Below are positions 17,438 through 24,249 of a stretch of 64,000 bases of DNA, piece after piece. Each line of letters begins with the position of its first letter. The first letter of the stretch is position 1. The stretch is from Chthonomonadales bacterium (GTDB lineage Bacteria > Armatimonadota > Chthonomonadetes > Chthonomonadales > CAJBBX01). The stretch lies in the NCBI GenBank assembly GCA_020849275.1, contig JADLGO010000054.1:1-64000 (forward strand), in the 5' to 3' direction. The position numbers were made by a program, and so were the translations under genes. The notes beneath the pieces were generated by a model. The model was not told where the DNA came from and did no database searches. It worked only from the letters and a program-made list of their open reading frames with translations.

Positions 17438-18193
17438 ATGCTGCTCGATGGAAAGGTCGTGATCGTCACTGGCGGCGGGCGCGGCATCGGCGCCTGTATC
17501 TCGCGCGTGTTGGCGCGCCACGGCGCGCGTGTCGCCGTCGATTACTGCGCCGGCGCCGAGAAGGCGGAGCGCACCGTGCGAGAGATCAGGGAGGCAGGCG
17601 GCACGGCGCGCGCCTTCCGTGCCGACGTACGCGACTCGGAGGCGGTGCGGGAGATGGCGGAGGCGGTGGCGGCCGAGTACGGGCGGATCGACGGCCTGGT
17701 GAACAACGCCATCGGCGGCCGCCAGGAGGGGACCCTGGCCGAGTCCGGCCTCGACGCCTACCGCAACATGCTCGACTTTGGCTGCATCGCCGTCGTCAAC
17801 ACGATCTCGGCGGTGCGCCCCTACATGCGCGAGCAAGGCGGTGGGCGCATCGTCAATATCGTCACCGAGCTCTGGAACATGGCGCCGGCGGGCTGGTCGC
17901 CCTACCTGGCCGGTAAGGGGGCGATGGTGGGGCTCTCGCGCTCGCTGGCCTGCGAGCTGGGGCCCGAGAGCATTACGGTCAACATGGTCGCGCCGGGCTG
18001 GATGGCCGACGAGAAGGTCGACACGGACTCGGAGGGCTCCCGCCGCTTCGGCGAGTCGCTGCCGCTGCGGCGCCACGGCAGCGGTGACGAGATCGGCAAC
18101 GGCTGCGTCTTCTTCCTGAGCGACCTCGCCGGCTACGTCACGGGCGCCTACCTGCCCGTCACGGGCGGGCGAGTCACCCAGGCGGGCGTCTGA
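17438..18193 (+). CDS. Short-chain dehydrogenase/reductase (SDR)
   Basis: ATG 17438 follows AAAAGGAG at seven bases. The 251-residue protein has the classical SDR layout: the cofactor loop TGGGRGIG (11-18), an NNA motif (about 89-91), and Tyr156 and Lys160 in PYLAGKGA. The catalytic serine, expected 13 residues before the tyrosine, is Thr143 (NIVTELW), an uncommon but probably functional swap. It is the third gene of the aminotransferase operon and lies 13 bases before the Gfo/Idh gene. Likely an NAD(P)-dependent sugar or cyclitol dehydrogenase. Confidence 0.85.
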   Translation: MLLDGKVVIVTGGGRGIGACISRVLARHGARVAVDYCAGAEKAERTVREIREAGGTARAFRADVRDSEAVREMAEAVAAEYGRIDGLVNNAIGGRQEGTLAESGLDAYRNMLDFGCIAVVNTISAVRPYMREQGGGRIVNIVTELWNMAPAGWSPYLAGKGAMVGLSRSLACELGPESITVNMVAPGWMADEKVDTDSEGSRRFGESLPLRRHGSGDEIGNGCVFFLSDLAGYVTGAYLPVTGGRVTQAGV

Positions 18194-18206
18194 CGGAGGA
18201 ATAGAG

Positions 18207-19328
18207 ATGGAGCGAGTCGGGATCGGCGTGGTCGGCGCGGGCAGCATCGGCATCCGTGGCGCGCTGCAGCACCTGTGTCTGCCGGACGTGCAGGACCGCG
18301 TGCGCCTGGCGGCCGTGTGCGACCCGGTGCCGGGGCGCGCCGCCGCGGCCGCGGAGAAGTTCGGAGTCGAGCGCAGCTACGAGCGCTACGAGGACCTGCT
18401 GGCCGACGCGGGGGTGGATGCCATCACGCTCGGCTCCCCCATCGGCCTCCACTATGAGCAGGGGATGGCCGCTCTGCGCGCCGGCAAGCACGCCCACTTC
18501 AACAAGACGATGACGACGACGGCCGACGAGGCCACGCGCCTGATCGACGAGGCAGCCGCGCGTGGCCTGCGGCTCGTCGCTTCGCCGGGGCAGATGCTGC
18601 GCCCCGTGAACCTGCGGATCCGCCAGTTGATCCGAGAGGGCACGCTGGGGCGCCTGGCGTGGGCCACCACGGGCGCGGCGTTCGGCGCCTACCATGAGCA
18701 GGAGAGCGTGCGCCAGGGGGAGGATGTGCTCTCCAACATCAATCCGGCCTGGTACTGGCGCCGGCCGGGCGGCGGGCCGATGTACGACATGACCGTCTAC
18801 GGCCTGCACGCCCTCACCGGCGTGCTCGGACCGGCGCGACGCGTCGCCGGGATGTCCGGCGTGGCGGTGCGGGAGCGCGAGTTTGGGGGGCGGACGTACC
18901 CCTGCGACATGGACGACAACACGTTCCTCGTGCTCGACTTCGGCGGCGAGCTCTACGCGTTCGTCTACGGCGCCCTGACGGGCTCCGTCTCGGCCTTTGG
19001 CGCGCCGAGCTACTTCGGCACCCGGGGCGCCATCGCCGGCTCCACGCTCAACGGCCAGCCAATCGAGTACCCGGGGCGCGAGGAGGCGGAGCGCTCTGGC
19101 GACAACGTGCTGCTGCCGCACGTGGTGGGCGCACACCGCGCGATGGATGAGGCACACGTATTCGAGGACATCATGCAGCTCGTCGACTGGGTGCGCGAGG
19201 GCAGGGGGAGCTGCGCGACGGCCGAGCACGCCCGCCACGTGATCGAGATCATCGAGGCCGGCTACCGCGCCGCGGAGACCGGCCGAACGCAGGACCTCAC
19301 GACGACCTTCGCGCCGGCCGACGCGTAG
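18207..19328 (+). CDS. Gfo/Idh/MocA-family oxidoreductase
   Basis: The 373-residue protein begins with a Rossmann fold (GVVGAGSIGIRG, 8-19) and carries the catalytic-lysine block of the family as HFNKTM (Lys100; usually EKP). The C-terminal alpha/beta domain includes WYWRRPGGGPMYDM and ALTGVLGP. Such enzymes oxidise or reduce sugars and inositols with NAD(P). ATG 18207 follows GAGGAATA. As the last gene of the operon it likely works with the SDR and the aminotransferase on the same carbon skeleton. It ends 27 bases from the convergent STN-domain remnant. Confidence 0.85.
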   Translation: MERVGIGVVGAGSIGIRGALQHLCLPDVQDRVRLAAVCDPVPGRAAAAAEKFGVERSYERYEDLLADAGVDAITLGSPIGLHYEQGMAALRAGKHAHFNKTMTTTADEATRLIDEAAARGLRLVASPGQMLRPVNLRIRQLIREGTLGRLAWATTGAAFGAYHEQESVRQGEDVLSNINPAWYWRRPGGGPMYDMTVYGLHALTGVLGPARRVAGMSGVAVREREFGGRTYPCDMDDNTFLVLDFGGELYAFVYGALTGSVSAFGAPSYFGTRGAIAGSTLNGQPIEYPGREEAERSGDNVLLPHVVGAHRAMDEAHVFEDIMQLVDWVREGRGSCATAEHARHVIEIIEAGYRAAETGRTQDLTTTFAPADA

Positions 19329-19355
19329 CGGCCGCGTGGCGTTGTCTCTCAGGCC

Positions 19356-20230
19356 TCAGCGTAGATCCCCGAGGAACGTGCCGTCCGGGCGCTGGGCGAC
19401 GACGGCAAGCTCCGGCGGGTAGCCGCCGCTCATCCCCTGCAGCACGCGCAGCGTCGCGTCGCGGGGCAGCGCCGTCAGGCCGGCGTCTGCCGTCAGGCTC
19501 GCGAGCGCCCGGCTCTGTACGGAACCGAGCGCGGAGGCCCGTATGCCGGCCCCAAACAGGGACCGGCGTTCCGCGTCCGACAGGCTGCCGAGCCAGGCGA
19601 AGAGACGCAAGTGCGAGCGCAGCGAGAGCGCCGGTCCGACGCCGAACTCGACGGATCCGTCTCGCCAGCGGGCGAGACCGCTCACCTGCTCGCGCGTGAG
19701 CCGGGTCGCGACATAGAGCAGATCCTCGAGAGACGGGGGGCGGTTCCTGCTCAGGCGATCGGTCAGGGCATCGAGAAGGGCGGCTGGCGGCTCCTCCGCG
19801 AGGCGATCCTCCCAGCGTCGGAGCCGAAAGAGGAGCACGCCATCGGCCCACTTCCGCGTGACGTGGAGCTTTCTGGCATAGCGTCCAAGAACATCGCGCA
19901 GGGGAGCTCCGTCCCAGGTGCCGGCCACACGCTCGTTGAGGGTGAAGGCATCTGCCACGATATTGCGGCCCGTGGCCGCCGACAGCGCCAGCACGGCCCT
20001 GGCGTAGTCAGCGTCGTTGAGCGCGAGGGTAACCAGCGCATCCTCCTCGCGGGCTCTGGCGTTGGGGCCCGGTAACTCCTCCTCATCCCCGCCCTCCGCC
20101 GCCTCGTCGTCCGCAGCTATTCGCTCCGAGGAGCGGGCGAACGCGATCGGGATATCGGGCGACCATGCCTGTCCGGCAAAATGCACCGACATGTGCAGCG
20201 TCTGCATGCCGCGACGGTTCAGCGTCCAAA
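19356..20230 (-). pseudogene. 5'-truncated secretin/STN-domain-like protein, cut by an IS3-family element
   Basis: The frame is open across the IS boundary, but protein sense starts at about NRRGMQTLHM. Within it, LALNDADYARAVLALSAATG, then NIVADAFTLNERVAGTW, match the STN/secretin N-terminal short-domain pattern (a beta-alpha-beta unit seen in secretins and TonB receptors). DVLGRYARKLHVT follows, then a helical region. No signal peptide is left, whereas such proteins are exported, so the native start has been lost to the element ending at 20231. ATG 20207 is the first internal start. It is probably inactive. Confidence 0.55.
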
Positions 20231-20634
20231 TGGTCCTCCCCCGATTCCGTGGACAGGGAGTTGCGCTGCCCTGGCAATCTGTTGCCTCTCGAACTGCTCG
20301 GGGCTGAGGTAGCCGAGCGCTGAGTGCCTTCTCGTGCGGTTGTACCAGGTCTCGATCCAGGCGAACACGGCACTCCTGGCCTGGTGCCGCCTGCCTGCCG
20401 GCAGGCAGGGTCGGCGAAGGACACCCGATGGACCAGCTCACGCTTGAGCGATGCGAAGAAGCTCTCGACGGGCGCGTTGTCGTAGCAGTTGCCCTTGCGG
20501 CTCATGCTGCACGCGATGCCGGCCTCCCGCAGCCGCCTCTGGTAGTCGTCGCTGGCGTACTGGCTGCCGCGGTCGCTGTGGCACACAAGAGCGCCTGGCT
20601 CGGGCCGACGGGTCCGAAGCCCCATCACCGGGCG
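20231..20634 (-). pseudogene. IS3-family OrfB transposase, C-terminal fragment, frameshifted
   Basis: One frame reads TRRPEPGALVCHSDRGSQYA, then GNCYDNAPVESFFASLKREL, the rve-type DDE core with its second Asp and the catalytic Glu. Near 20390 the frame is broken. The C-terminus resumes one frame over as VFAWIETWYNRTRRHSALGY, then LSPEQFERQQIA, standard for IS3 OrfB. The break coincides with the insertion of a short palindrome. The N-terminal half and OrfA are absent. Confidence 0.75.
20390..20409. repeat. 20-bp perfect palindrome inserted in the IS3 transposase
   Basis: CCTGCCTGCCGGCAGGCAGG is its own reverse complement. Comparing both sides with normal IS3 OrfB sequence (RVSFAD then QARSAVFAW), about 26 bases including this palindrome appear to be extra, and they shift the frame. 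The unit resembles short palindromic elements seen in many environmental genomes, where they read as CRQAG or LPAGRQA in proteins. No second copy was noticed here. Confidence 0.65.
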
Positions 20635-20640
20635 ACGGCC

Positions 20641-20758
20641 CGGGCGCCCTGCGTCTCGAGCGCCTGGCCACGGCTTCGACGGCGCGACATGAAGAGGCCC
20701 ACGCGCGAAGCGTCCGGGCGCCGGGACAAGCGTCCCGGCGCCCGGACGCGCTCAGGTG
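20641..20758. other. Short region between IS remnant and DUF5666 gene
   Basis: Apart from the strong hairpin at 20710-20749, I see nothing recognisable here. The left edge of the IS remnant could extend a little into it. Confidence 0.4.
20710..20749 (-). terminator. 18-bp perfect-stem hairpin downstream of DUF5666 gene
   Basis: GCGTCCGGGCGCCGGGAC (20710-20727) pairs perfectly with 20732-20749 around a 4-base loop. It starts 10 bases after the stop of the minus-strand gene at 20759. Such stability suggests transcription termination or 3'-end protection. A T-tract is lacking, so it is not a classical intrinsic terminator. Confidence 0.5.
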
Positions 20759-21616
20759 CTACTGGCCGGCGCTCTCGCCGCCCGGCCCGCCCGGAGGGGC
20801 ATCGGGGCCGCCAGGAGGAAAGCCGCCGGGACCGCCGGGGGCGGGGAATCCGCCGCCCATGCCCGGCCCCATCATGCCCGGACCGCCCATTCCCATGCCC
20901 ATGTTGATCCCGATGGTGGTCGCGGCGAGCACACCCTCGTCACCCATCTCGCCGGCCGCCATAAGCTGATCGCCCTCCTTCAGGTCGCCCAGCGTCGCCG
21001 TCGAGATACGGGTCAGTCGCGTGGAGGAGGTGACCTTCAGAACGACGGAGACCGTCTCGTTCAAGGCGACGGTGAGGGGCGAGGTGGAGGTCACCTTGCC
21101 CGTAGCGGCGGCGAACGCCATGCTCTGCTGCGCGCGGGCTCCGCGCTGCCGGGCGCGGCCGGGCCCACCGGGGCCGAAGCCGCCGGGCATCAGGTTGGGC
21201 ATCTGCCCGATCGTCACGGTGTTTGCCGTGATGGCGGTCGGCATGCCCTGCACCTGCACCTGCTCGCCCACCTTCAGCGATTCGGCCCTGGCCGGCTTCT
21301 GGGAGTAGAGGCGGGTGTCGTTCGTCAATCGCACCACCTGCGGCTCGCCCCCAAACGGCGAAGCCACGGCGACCAGGCCGTTATCGCGGTCGATCTGGGC
21401 GACTGCGCCCGTCACGAACGGCATTCGGCCGGGGCCCTGGCCCGGGAATCCCCACGGCGGCCCGATGGGGCCCTGCCCTGGCGGGTCCTGCGCATAGGCG
21501 GCCGACTGCCGCGGCGCCGCGCGCATCAGCATGGCCCCGCCGAGCACCAGCGCCGCCAGGAGCGGCGAGACCGCCGCGATAGACGCCCATCGGCGCCCCA
21601 AATCCCTGCTGCTCAT
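20759..21616 (-). CDS. Exported DUF5666-like protein with Met/Gly/Pro-rich tail
   Basis: ATG 21616 follows GGGAG. The 285-residue protein starts with a basic n-region and a hydrophobic signal (LGRRWASIAAVSPLLAALVL). Two OB-like beta repeats follow: VTGAVAQIDRDNGLVAVAS with TNDTRLYS, and ATGKVTSTSPLTVAL with SSTRLTRIS, which fit DUF5666 repeats. The last 70 residues are GMGMGGPGMMGPGMGGG-type low complexity. Function unknown; a periplasmic or surface location is likely. It is 52 bases downstream of the Spy-like gene and shares its composition, so the pair probably forms a unit. Confidence 0.75.
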   Translation of the reverse strand: MSSRDLGRRWASIAAVSPLLAALVLGGAMLMRAAPRQSAAYAQDPPGQGPIGPPWGFPGQGPGRMPFVTGAVAQIDRDNGLVAVASPFGGEPQVVRLTNDTRLYSQKPARAESLKVGEQVQVQGMPTAITANTVTIGQMPNLMPGGFGPGGPGRARQRGARAQQSMAFAAATGKVTSTSPLTVALNETVSVVLKVTSSTRLTRISTATLGDLKEGDQLMAAGEMGDEGVLAATTIGINMGMGMGGPGMMGPGMGGGFPAPGGPGGFPPGGPDAPPGGPGGESAGQ

Positions 21617-21668
21617 CGTCGTCTCCCTCTCTGCCGACCCGACGGCCGGCGGGACGAGAACCTGATCG

Positions 21669-22523
21669 TCAGGACAGGGCCGACCGGGTGAACCACGTGC
21701 CGACTCCAGCGATCCGCTGGATTCTGAGCCCACCGCGGCCCCTCGGCGACGGGCCACCCGGTCCCGGCGCGCCCATCGGGCCCATCCGCCCGCCCGGAAT
21801 GGCGGGGCCAAACCGCTGCCGGGCCGTCTTGCCGAGGGTGGCCCGCTGCGCGTGCGTCAGCGCCGCCATCGCCTCACCATGCGCGTTGCGTCGGGCCGCC
21901 ATCGCCTCGTGTTGCGCCTTGCGCCAGGTCGCCATCGCCTCGGGGCCGGCTGCCCACGGCGACTTCGCCTTCCTTCGGGCGGCCTGCTCGCGTTTGCGGC
22001 TCCGGGCGGCGATCGCGCCGATCGTCTGGCGCTGCGCCGCCGTGAGCTTGAGCTCCTTCGTCGCCCGCATCGGGAGGCCGACCGTCGAGAAGTCGCCGAT
22101 GTCGCGCAGCAGCGCGGCAAGGGCGCGCCGCTGCTCGGCGTTCAGCGCGGCCATGAGTTGCTTGTTGGCCTGCACGTGGAGCCTGCGCCCGCGCTCCATT
22201 GCCGCGCGCATCGCCCCGGGAGTCGGCGGCGGTACACCGGGCCCGAACGCCGGCGGGCGAAATCCCTCCTCAAGCTGCCGGCGGATCACGTGCAGGCGGG
22301 AGCGCTGCCTGGCGCTCAGCTTCAGCGCCTGCTCGAGCACCGGCCCCGGCACATCGATGGCCGAGGGTGGCCCCATCATGGGCCAGATCGGCATCATCGG
22401 CCCGCCGAAGCCGCCGGGGCGAGGTCCGGCCGCGCCGACGGGCCACTGCGCGGCGGCCGGAGCGATGAACGTGACGAGCATCGCGGCCAGGAGCGCTCGG
22501 ATCAGACGAAGTCGGCCGAGCAT
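21669..22523 (-). CDS. Exported Spy/CpxP-like (LTxxQ) protein
   Basis: ATG 22523 is preferred because GAGGAGGGATGCGAC precedes it. A signal peptide (RLIRALLAAMLVTFIAPAAA) begins the 284-residue product. Four LTxxQ-type units can be seen: LSARQRSRL, LNAEQRRAL, LTAAQRQTI and LTHAQRATL, in Arg/Ala/Lys-rich helical sequence. This is the hallmark of periplasmic Spy/CpxP-like proteins that bind unfolded proteins or sense metal and envelope stress. The flanks are Pro/Gly/Met-rich. It is followed by the DUF5666-like gene on the same strand. A chaperone or metal-stress role is inference. Confidence 0.7.
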   Translation of the reverse strand: MLGRLRLIRALLAAMLVTFIAPAAAQWPVGAAGPRPGGFGGPMMPIWPMMGPPSAIDVPGPVLEQALKLSARQRSRLHVIRRQLEEGFRPPAFGPGVPPPTPGAMRAAMERGRRLHVQANKQLMAALNAEQRRALAALLRDIGDFSTVGLPMRATKELKLTAAQRQTIGAIAARSRKREQAARRKAKSPWAAGPEAMATWRKAQHEAMAARRNAHGEAMAALTHAQRATLGKTARQRFGPAIPGGRMGPMGAPGPGGPSPRGRGGLRIQRIAGVGTWFTRSALS

Positions 22524-22662
22524 GTCGCATCCCTCCTCATCAGCAGATCGCGCCTCTACTCGGAAGAATACGCCGCCTGGATGAAGCCGACATGAAGGAT
22601 GCGCCGCCTGGCGGAGCGCCATGGCGGGCGATTCCGACCGACCGATGCGACATGGCTGCCTG

Positions 22663-24051
22663 TCAGGGGCGGCGCTCCGAACGCGCCTTCGCGATGAACG
22701 CGATCGACTCCTCGAACTCCGGCAGCGCAACGCGCAGGGCGCCTCGGGCGTCCACCGTCACGGGGTCGCCAAGAGGCCCTCCGGTGCGCGCATCGTAGAA
22801 CCGCACGCTCCACCGTCCCCCTCGCGCTCCCGGAAGCGTGACGAGCCCGCCTTCCACGCGGCGAGCCGGCCACTCCGGAGGGCCGCAGCGGGCGTCGCGG
22901 AACCAGCCGACCACGAGCCCGCCCCCGGCCAGCGCGGCTCCCGTGAGGCCGGGCGAGGGAACGGCATCGGCAGGCCGAAGGCCGCGGAAAGAGAGCCCCT
23001 CGACGAAGCGCGCCATCGGCGCGGCCGCGTCCACGTACCGCCCCGCAATGTCGGCGTGCTCGTACTTGTCGTAGCCATCTTCCCACCAGAGCATGCGTCC
23101 GTTCATCGCGCCGGAGACAACGGAGGCCCAGAGGGCGTGCCGGATGCCGACGGCGGCCCGCCCGGCCAGCGTGATCGTCTTCGCGGGCGGGCGCGCGTCC
23201 AGTCCGCACTCGCCGATCAGCACCGGCTTGCCATAGCGGCGCAGGCGCTCGCGCACGCTGTCCACGATCATCGTGTCCAGGTTGCCCGCGTAGCGCGGGT
23301 GCTCTCCGTAGGGGTGGGTCTGCACGATGTCGACCGCGGGGCTGCCGTTCACCTCGGGCCAGTCGACGATGCCCGAGAGGGAGACGGTGAGCGGCCTTCG
23401 TCGCGGGTCGGCGGCGCGCACGACGCGCGCGGCCTCCGCGGCGAACCCGGCGGCGGAAGACGGCGTCGACCCGGTCACCAGATCGATCTCGGAGATGGGC
23501 TCCCACGCCACGATGCAGGGGTGCGGCTGCCACCGCCTCACGAGAGCGCCGAGCCAGCCAAGCCACGCGCGGCGGCACGCGGTGTCGCGGAACAGGTCGG
23601 CGGGAGTGGCGGCGGGGCCCCCGCGCGCGGCGTTGTACGGGTTGTCGTTCCACACGTGCCAGTACTCGCCGTTGCTGCCGTCGTTCCACTGCGCCCAGAT
23701 CGTGAACACCGGGATGACGGCGATCCCGCGCCGCTCGGCGGCATCGAGGACGCGGTCCCACTGTGCCGCCCACGTCTCATCAACCTTGCCGGGCGCGCCA
23801 CCGGGCGGGATGCCGTGCATCAGGTGCACGCGCACGATCTTCTCGCCGGCCGCGGCCGCGTCCCGAAAGCCACGATCGAAGGCCTCGACGCTGGTCTCCG
23901 TGGGGTTGCGACCCAGGACGAAAGTGGCGCGGCCGTCCACACGAAAGCATCGCTCGCCCCGGCGCAGCTCCCAGCGAGGGAGTGCCAGGACGGGCCGGGC
24001 GAGGGCCGAGGCAGCGAGGAGGACGGCGAGAATCGGGCAGCGGCGGGTCAC
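22663..24051 (-). CDS. Secreted GH5-like glycoside hydrolase
   Basis: GTG 24051 is chosen because GGAGGGAGAG lies just upstream and it gives a clean signal peptide (TRRCPILAVLLAASALARP); ATG 24093 or 24114 would extend it without a better site. The 462-residue protein is a cellulase-like (beta/alpha)8 barrel. IVAWEPISEIDLVTG provides the acid/base Glu, QTHPYGEHPRY a substrate loop, and VLIGECGLDAR the nucleophile Glu. A small beta domain ends the protein. Architecture resembles the catalytic part of the protein at 8740-11433. Substrate not predictable. Confidence 0.8.
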   Translation of the reverse strand: MTRRCPILAVLLAASALARPVLALPRWELRRGERCFRVDGRATFVLGRNPTETSVEAFDRGFRDAAAAGEKIVRVHLMHGIPPGGAPGKVDETWAAQWDRVLDAAERRGIAVIPVFTIWAQWNDGSNGEYWHVWNDNPYNAARGGPAATPADLFRDTACRRAWLGWLGALVRRWQPHPCIVAWEPISEIDLVTGSTPSSAAGFAAEAARVVRAADPRRRPLTVSLSGIVDWPEVNGSPAVDIVQTHPYGEHPRYAGNLDTMIVDSVRERLRRYGKPVLIGECGLDARPPAKTITLAGRAAVGIRHALWASVVSGAMNGRMLWWEDGYDKYEHADIAGRYVDAAAPMARFVEGLSFRGLRPADAVPSPGLTGAALAGGGLVVGWFRDARCGPPEWPARRVEGGLVTLPGARGGRWSVRFYDARTGGPLGDPVTVDARGALRVALPEFEESIAFIAKARSERRP

Positions 24052-24249
24052 GAGCGCTCTCCCTCCGTTCGCGCGACGCCATCCGCCGGACATGAGCGGC
24101 GGTCGCCGAATCATGCGTGAGTAGCATGTCTCCGTCCCGGCATCTGGTCAGGGCCGCGGGCGCTTTACATATATCTATCTGCTCGTTCCGAACGGCTGCG
24201 CCCCGGATCGGTACATAATAATATAGCGTGATTAAGCATGGAGGGCGCG
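24052..24249. promoter_or_regulatory. Divergent intergenic region with AT-rich promoter-like island
   Basis: This 198-bp gap separates divergently transcribed genes. On the plus side the otherwise G+C-rich sequence becomes AT-rich at 24211-24226 (GTACATAATAATATAG), giving several possible -10 boxes (TACATAAT, TAATAT) 25-40 bases ahead of the ClC gene. A second AT-rich patch lies at about 24165-24180. No convincing -35 box was found at 16-18 bases. Confidence 0.3.

Larger units (their letters stand above)
20231..20640 (-). mobile_element. IS3-family insertion sequence remnant (right end)
   Basis: The plus-strand end TGGTCCTCCCCCGATTCCG (20231 onward, continuing TGGACA) fits the terminal inverted repeat style of IS3-family elements beginning with TG. 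Inside lies the C-terminal half of the OrfB transposase. Sequence beyond about 20640 no longer reads as transposase and no left end is seen, so only the right part of the element remains. It truncates the neighbouring STN-domain gene. Confidence 0.7.
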
